A stretch of DNA of 64,000 bases from Pseudomonas chlororaphis subsp. aurantiaca (GTDB lineage: Bacteria; Pseudomonadota; Gammaproteobacteria; Pseudomonadales; Pseudomonadaceae): NCBI RefSeq assembly GCF_013466605.1, contig NZ_CP059162.1, positions 2,356,001 to 2,420,000 on the forward strand, written 5' to 3'. Positions within the stretch are counted from its first letter, which is position 1, and every line of letters starts with the position of its first letter. The notes under the pieces are model-generated. The model was not told the origin of the DNA. It did no database searches and saw nothing but the letters and a program-made list of their open reading frames with translations. Below, piece after piece: positions 61,001 to 64,000 of this stretch. The position numbers and the translations under genes were made by a program.

Positions 61001-63133
61001 GGCCCGGGCACCAACTGGACCGACCCGAACGGCACCCAGAGCCTGGGTTCCAACAATCAGTTCGCGGTCTTCGGCGGGCAGGGCGGCACGATCACCGTGG
61101 TCGGCAACCAGGGCTTCACCGGCTTGCAATTCCTCGACGCCGGCTACAACCTGGTCGCCGGGGAGGGCGGTAGCCTGAGCCCGACCAATGCCGCCGATGG
61201 CACCCTGGCCGCGGTGCGGGTCAACGCCGATGTGACGGCGCAGATCGATGCGCCGCTGGTGGGCAGTGGCGGGATCAACAAGCTCGACGCCGGCACCTTG
61301 CTGCTGACCGGTGCCAATACCTACACCGGTGGCACCACCGTCAGTGGCGGCACCCTGGCCGGTAGTACCACCAGCCTGCAAGGACGCATCCTCAACAACG
61401 CGCACCTGCTGTTCGTGCAGAACAGCAACGGACGCTTCAACGGCGTGCTCAGTGGCACCGGCAGCCTGGTCAAGCAGGGCAGCGGCCTGTTGCTGCTCAC
61501 CGGCGACCAGCCGTTCAGCGGCGCAGTCGCGGTGGAGCAGGGCGAGTTGCAGGTCGGCGACCGCAGTACGCCAAGCGTTTTCGCCGGGCAGGTCACGGTG
61601 GCCAACGGCGCCGCCCTGAGTGGCAACGGCAGTGTCGGTTCGCTGGACAACCACGGCCTGACCCAGTCCGGTGGCGCCGCCGGGACCCTGAGCGTGGCGG
61701 GCAACTTCAGCAACACCGCCGACGGTGTGCTGGACCTGACCGTGACGTCGCCTACCAGCACCGTGCTCGCCGTGGGCGGGACCGCCACCCTCGGCGGCGG
61801 TCTGCAAGTGCGCTCGCTGGCGCCTTACACCGGCAACACCACCTACTCGCTGATCACCGCCGGTGGCGGGGTCAACGGTACCTTCAGCAGCACCCGCCTG
61901 CCGTCCCTGGCCTTCCTCGACACCTCGCTGGTGTATGGGCCCAACCAGGTCGGCCTGGCGGTCAGCCGCAACCAGACCACCTTCGCCGAAGTGGCGGCCA
62001 CCCCCAACCAGCGGGGTGTCGCCAGGGCTCTGGAGAGCTACACCGGCGCCGAAGGCTCGGCGGGCGATGTGCTCAGCGACCAGGTCGTCAACCTGGATCG
62101 CGACTCGGCCCGTGCCGCGTTCGACAGCCTGTCGGGCGAGATCCACGCCAGTACCGCCAGCTCGCTGCTCGAGGACTCGCGCCATGTGCGCGATGCCCTC
62201 AACGACCGCATGCGCCAGCCCGGCTGCGGTACCGAGGAGGATGAGCTGCGGCGCACCCTGGCGCCTGGGGAGAACCGCCTGAGCCGCGAAGGCTGCCAGG
62301 ACCAGGACGAGATGGTCGGCTGGTTGCGGGTGCTCGGTTCCTGGGGCGACATGGAAGGCGACAGCAACACCGCCGGCCTGGACCGCAACCTGTCCGGCTT
62401 CATGCTCGGCACCGACCGCCAGCTCGGCGACCAGTGGCGCGGCGGCGTTGCAGCCGGCTATACCCACAGCGATATCGACGCGCAGCGGCGCCAGTCCGAT
62501 GCCACGATCAACAGCACCCACCTGGCGGCCTACCTCAACTCCCAGCATGACGCCCTGGCGGTCCGCCTCGGCGCGGCCTACAGCTGGCACCGGATCAGCA
62601 CCAAGCGCAACGTCAGCGTCGGCAGCTACAACGATCGCCTGAAAGCCAACTACGACGCGCGCAGTGCCCAGGTGTTCGGTGAGGTCGGCTATGCCCTGGA
62701 AGCGGCGGGTGTGGCGCTGGAGCCCTTCGTCGGCCTGGCCTATGTCAACTACGACAGCGATACCGGCCGCGAAAAAGGCGGCGCCGGACGCCTGAGCGCC
62801 AAGTCGAGCCAGGACATCACCTTCTCCACGGTGGGCCTGCGGGCCGGCAAGCGCATCACCCTGGGCAACGGTTCGCAGATCACACCGCGCGCCGCCCTGG
62901 GCTGGCGCCATGCCTACGGCGATACCAAGCCCGATGCCGACCTGACCTTTATCGAGGGGGGCGGTTCGTTCACCACCCAAGGCGTACCGATCGCCAAGGA
63001 CAGCGCCCTGGTCGAGGCCGGCCTGGACTACCAGATCAGCCCCACGGGCAAACTGGGCATCGGTTACTCGGGCCAGCTGTCCCACGACAACCGCGACCAT
63101 GCGATGACCCTCAGTTTCACCCTCGGTTTCTGA
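55022..63133 (+). CDS. Giant PATR-repeat autotransporter (type Va secretion)
   Basis: A 2,703-residue self-secreted surface protein. The N-terminus is an extended signal region ending 'LLSLVSPSAMA' (about residue 38). The passenger is a long beta-helix with many autotransporter-associated repeats (PATR): ten units with a period near 258 nt (residues about 377-1206), each centred on a 'GGLxKxGxxxLxLxGxNxYxGxT' pattern. Two paralogous modules (about 1377-1567 and 1897-2093, 'LTDNGL..G', 'FWDGG/FWNGG', 'GGSGTW') interrupt the repeats. A helical linker (about 2318-2399) leads to a linker Cys pair and the C-terminal autotransporter barrel (about 2431-2703) ending 'LSFTLGF'. GTG 55022 is chosen because AAGGAG lies 6 nt upstream. 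Likely an adhesin. Confidence 0.92.
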   Translation: MDKVQVRDAVNHLSPLSLAVRLGLTGLLLSLVSPSAMATCSTVGSVVTCTGVPGLPLFLNNFSSATDGLTVNVNSGAQMNATLGGRVLDLTGSTITLNNAGTIDPALLGLVSVLSGGAFIGNGAAGVVNVTNAVTGIMRGTGQLLGLNLSSLDGAALNINNGAGGTTTIVNDGTITSTGLSLLSVTLADTPVVAVYGGSQVNMTNNGTLQGRVAFESSSGGNTFLNTGTIQGGVSMGVNSTNTFTAVTGSSVSVGDGINISLGLGGLPGIDLTFAPTGKVDGGAGGTNTLILQNTIGPGGGTSGSGTLSSDNYINFNNLMLNSGTWTLQGALVSGSTTLNGGIAQFDNSGTFGSGVLTSNGGILQASTGGLTLSNLVTLGAGGLTVQGGNDLSLAGVISGTGGLTKSGAGQLSLDGANTYSGNTSISAGSVQLGNNLAFGSGTLSIDGAATLSTPGTITLNNLVTLNNSMIATGAGSLTLAGLISGSGGLTKSGTGSLALNGINSGYSGTTTLSAGTLSVSNDNALGSGGLTVSGSASLDSSAGVNLSNAVTLNANLTTLGSNALTLGGVINGAGGLIKDGAAALTLNGVNGYLGDTALNSGSLILGSNTALGLGALNTAAGTTLDANTAVTLGNTLNLVGNLNLGGSADLTLGGVVGGSGGLTKNGTANLILNGANTFLAGTTLNGGTLTLGNAGALGSGALTVGGAATLDNAAGISLTNDVTLNADLTLAGSNALTLDGLVSGTSGLIKNGAADLTLNGANTFQGGTTLNAGGLILGSGTALGSGALTVAGAGTLSGSGALTLNNGVHLNANLTLDASNPLVLGGVIDGTSGLIKNGTSSLTLSGNNSYQGTTALNAGSLIVGSNTALGTGALNAAAGTTLDASVAVNLGNAINLGGNLTLGGTQDLTLGGVVNGVGGLIKNGAADLALNGANGYLGDTALNTGTLIVGANGALGDGALNAAAGTTLDANTAVTLGNQVNLAGALNIAGSADLTLSGTVSGAGSLVKDGSANLVLNGSNGFLGGTTLNAGTLTVGADAALGLGGLTVGGAATLDSNASVTLNNGVALNANLTLGGSNGLTLDGVVSGTGALIKNGTGELQLNGVNLFAGGTSLNAGTLSLGNAAALGSGDLTVGGAATLDNSAAFTLGNDIVLNADLSIAGNNNLTLGGVLSGGAALIKNGLGDLALSGNNSFTGALNINAGSVSTLSTGALGNTSGANVSAGASLNLGADSSLASLTGSGGVQIGAGTTLSVGGVSSSSTFEGSLSGSGLLSKLGSGTLTLGGSNALTGDTSVNAGTLNVSGSLASTNVVVNNSGTLTGTGSLSGAVTVADGGHLSLSSGNSLTLGSLVLAPNANLDVGLGTPVVGGGTSLLNVGGNLTLDGTLNVSDIGGFGSGVYRLIDYTGSLTDNGLVVGSVPSSVVPGDLQVQTAVGSQVNLLVTAPNTLVLFWDGGQLTGNGVIEGGSGTWASGTSNWTNVDGTLNQAWGNSFAVFQGAAGNVTLNGTQSITGMQFVTDGYNLINGTFGALNAVNGATGNTAIRVDPNVTATIGVDINGVGTLAKLDSGTLVLNGSNGYTGGTALNGGTLVVGSDSALGSGVLTAANGTTLDSNGAVSLGNAVVLNGGLNVAGSNDLTLAGVVSGSGSLIKNGAANLTLDGSNSYQGGTQLNGGELTLGNNAAIGSGALSVGGNAQLDSSTALQLANAINLGAQLTLAGTQDITLGGAIGGSGSLVKNGSGALLLSGANSYTGGTTLNGGSTTGDTSSLKGAILNNAALTFAQSSDGTYSGNLTGSGTLTKSGSGELLLTGSNGFTGTTSVQAGSLQVDGTLNSATVNVASGAAIGGSGEIGGTLQLASGATLSAGGAATPLSVGALSLASGTTLDFTLGQVGSSTTVVDVAGNLTLDGTLNVTNGGGFGVGIYQLFRYGGSLTDNGLLYGTLPTGVLPESLTLQTALANQVNLLVQGTPGEVQFWNGGKTTADGSITGGSGTWGPGTNWTDPNGTQSLGSNNQFAVFGGQGGTITVVGNQGFTGLQFLDAGYNLVAGEGGSLSPTNAADGTLAAVRVNADVTAQIDAPLVGSGGINKLDAGTLLLTGANTYTGGTTVSGGTLAGSTTSLQGRILNNAHLLFVQNSNGRFNGVLSGTGSLVKQGSGLLLLTGDQPFSGAVAVEQGELQVGDRSTPSVFAGQVTVANGAALSGNGSVGSLDNHGLTQSGGAAGTLSVAGNFSNTADGVLDLTVTSPTSTVLAVGGTATLGGGLQVRSLAPYTGNTTYSLITAGGGVNGTFSSTRLPSLAFLDTSLVYGPNQVGLAVSRNQTTFAEVAATPNQRGVARALESYTGAEGSAGDVLSDQVVNLDRDSARAAFDSLSGEIHASTASSLLEDSRHVRDALNDRMRQPGCGTEEDELRRTLAPGENRLSREGCQDQDEMVGWLRVLGSWGDMEGDSNTAGLDRNLSGFMLGTDRQLGDQWRGGVAAGYTHSDIDAQRRQSDATINSTHLAAYLNSQHDALAVRLGAAYSWHRISTKRNVSVGSYNDRLKANYDARSAQVFGEVGYALEAAGVALEPFVGLAYVNYDSDTGREKGGAGRLSAKSSQDITFSTVGLRAGKRITLGNGSQITPRAALGWRHAYGDTKPDADLTFIEGGGSFTTQGVPIAKDSALVEAGLDYQISPTGKLGIGYSGQLSHDNRDHAMTLSFTLGF
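56150..58640. repeat. 258-nt tandem repeat array inside the autotransporter gene
   Basis: Ten consecutive units whose conserved 'GLxKxG' codons fall near 56225, 56484, 56745, 57004, 57262, 57520, 57775, 58036, 58292 and 58550, a spacing of 255-261 nt. Nucleotide similarity between units is high (for example repeated GGCACCACCCTCAATG and CTGATCAAGAACGG). More degenerate copies occur near 59955, 60217, 60415 and 61465. Confidence 0.85.
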
Positions 63134-63153
63134 TCACCGCCGAGGTTTCTTGC

Positions 63154-63179
63154 AACCGCCCGAAAGGGCGGTTTTTTTT
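63154..63179 (+). terminator. Terminator after the autotransporter gene
   Basis: AACCGCCC (63154-63161), GAAA loop, GGGCGGTT (63166-63173) and a run of eight T. Strong rho-independent terminator 20 nt after the stop codon. Confidence 0.93.
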
Positions 63180-63267
63180 GCCGCTATGCTTGCGGGCTGG
63201 ATCGACTGGAGGGCAGGCAGGCGGCGCCGGTGGTCGATGGCTCAGGACACGATCAGCGCGCAGGGCT

Positions 63268-63333
63268 CTCTATTAGCGCCGGGGCTCAGCGCTGAAGGTT
63301 CTCTATTAGCGCCGAGGGCTCAGCGCTGAAGGC
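63268..63333. repeat. 33-nt direct repeat upstream of selD
   Basis: Two adjacent copies (63268-63300 and 63301-63333) of a 33-nt unit that begins CTCTATTAGCGCCG and contains GGCTCAGCGCTGAAGG. A degenerate third start (CTCTGCTAGAATCGCCG) follows at about 63334 and holds the likely promoter -10 (TAGAAT). Confidence 0.85.
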
Positions 63334-63373
63334 TCTGCTAGAATCGCCGCTCCACGACTTTCAGAGGTGCCTC

Positions 63374-64000
63374 ATGAGCGAGCCGATTCGCCTGACCCAG
63401 TACAGCCACGGCGCGGGTTGCGGTTGCAAGATTTCTCCCCAGGTCCTGGAGGTGATTCTGGCCGGCAGCGGCGCGCAGAACCTCGACCCGAAACTCTGGG
63501 TCGGCAACGCCTCGCGCGATGATGCGGCGGTATACGCCATCGACGAAGAGCGCGGCGTGGTCTCGACCACCGACTTCTTCATGCCGATCGTCGACGACCC
63601 GTTCGACTTCGGGCGCATCGCCGCCACCAATGCCATCAGCGACATCTACGCCATGGGCGGCGATCCGTTGATGGCCATCGCCATCCTCGGCTGGCCGGTG
63701 AATGTGCTGGCCCCGGAAGTCGCCCGCGAGGTGATTCGCGGCGGGCGCGCGGTGTGCGACGCGGCCGGCATTCCCCTGGCCGGCGGCCATTCGATCGACG
63801 CGCCGGAACCGATCTTCGGCCTGGCCGTCACCGGCCTGGTGGAAAAACGCCACATGAAGCGCAACGACACCGCCACCGCCGGTTGCCTGCTGTACCTGAC
63901 CAAACCCCTGGGCATCGGCGTGCTGACCACGGCCGAGAAGAAGGGCAAGCTGCGCAGCGCCGACGTCGGCCTGGCCCGTGACTGGATGTGCACCCTGAAC
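63374..64000 (+). CDS. selD: Selenide, water dikinase, N-terminal part (cut by window end)
   Basis: The first 209 codons of selenophosphate synthetase, which makes selenophosphate from selenide and ATP for selenocysteine and selenouridine synthesis. The catalytic glycine-rich stretch '[13 protein letters not shown]' holds the active-site Cys and Lys. ATP and metal motifs 'DDAAVY', '[33 protein letters not shown]' (split) and '[18 protein letters not shown]' match E. coli SelD nearly residue by residue. AGAGG lies 5 nt before the ATG. The frame is open to the edge of the window. Confidence 0.95.
   Translation, partial: MSEPIRLTQYSHGAGCGCKISPQVLEVILAGSGAQNLDPKLWVGNASRDDAAVYAIDEERGVVSTTDFFMPIVDDPFDFGRIAATNAISDIYAMGGDPLMAIAILGWPVNVLAPEVAREVIRGGRAVCDAAGIPLAGGHSIDAPEPIFGLAVTGLVEKRHMKRNDTATAGCLLYLTKPLGIGVLTTAEKKGKLRSADVGLARDWMCTLN

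Overview
This 64-kb window comes from a high-GC gammaproteobacterium, almost certainly a Pseudomonas of the P. fluorescens/chlororaphis/protegens group. The reasons are protein-level similarity to AruF/AruG, AotJ/AotO, HglS, GlcCDEFG and a family-14 metallothionein, several copies of the GTAGGAGCG...CGCGA type REP repeat, and a second family of long inverted repeats with 'GTAGCCGCTGCC' ends. All sequence looks chromosomal. I found no prophage, transposase, CRISPR array, tRNA or rRNA.

Layout. 0.3-4.1 kb: a YniB-like membrane protein, a Fur-boxed TonB-dependent siderophore receptor and a 1-Cys peroxiredoxin. 4.4-8.6 kb: an overlapping three-gene unit of ABC ATPase, large FtsX-type permease and AttH-like lipoprotein. 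8.8-15.5 kb: a small secreted peptide gene flanked by hairpins, then a tripartite RND efflux pump (lipoprotein adaptor, HAE1 pump, NodT-type outer-membrane factor) and a two-repeat periplasmic protein. 15.9-21.5 kb: a HigBA-type toxin-antitoxin pair, HglS (2-oxoadipate dioxygenase/decarboxylase), a MASE2-GGDEF diguanylate cyclase, a CPG2-like carboxypeptidase and an AhpD/CMD-fold protein.

21.6-29.0 kb is the most intriguing region. Seven genes on the minus strand encode an RpiR regulator, a cysteine hydrolase, a glutamine-synthetase-like ligase, an N-formylglutamate-amidohydrolase-like enzyme, an APC permease and an orphan AruF/AruG arginine N-succinyltransferase pair. Together they look like an uncharacterised amino acid or amine catabolic pathway. 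Further on are LysR and a divergent DUF4865 gene, a CobC-like phosphatase with CobF, a GlxA/FtrA-type regulator divergent from a rhodanese, and an orphan AotJ/AotO-like pair (34-36 kb).

36-55 kb holds an esterase, an exporter, AraC regulators, MntH, the glcDEFG operon with divergent glcC and two perfect CTGGTnnnACCAG palindromes, a metallothionein, an MFS transporter, a XapX/oxidoreductase pair, and a nucleoside transport pair (NUP-family protein plus Tsx-like channel) under a perfect GCAAACGTTTGC operator. 55-63.1 kb is a single 2,703-residue autotransporter built from about 86-residue PATR repeats. The window ends inside selD. Start sites were moved from the longest open frame wherever a Shine-Dalgarno sequence or family length favoured an internal start; this is stated per gene. 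Functions are inferred from recalled family motifs, without database searches.
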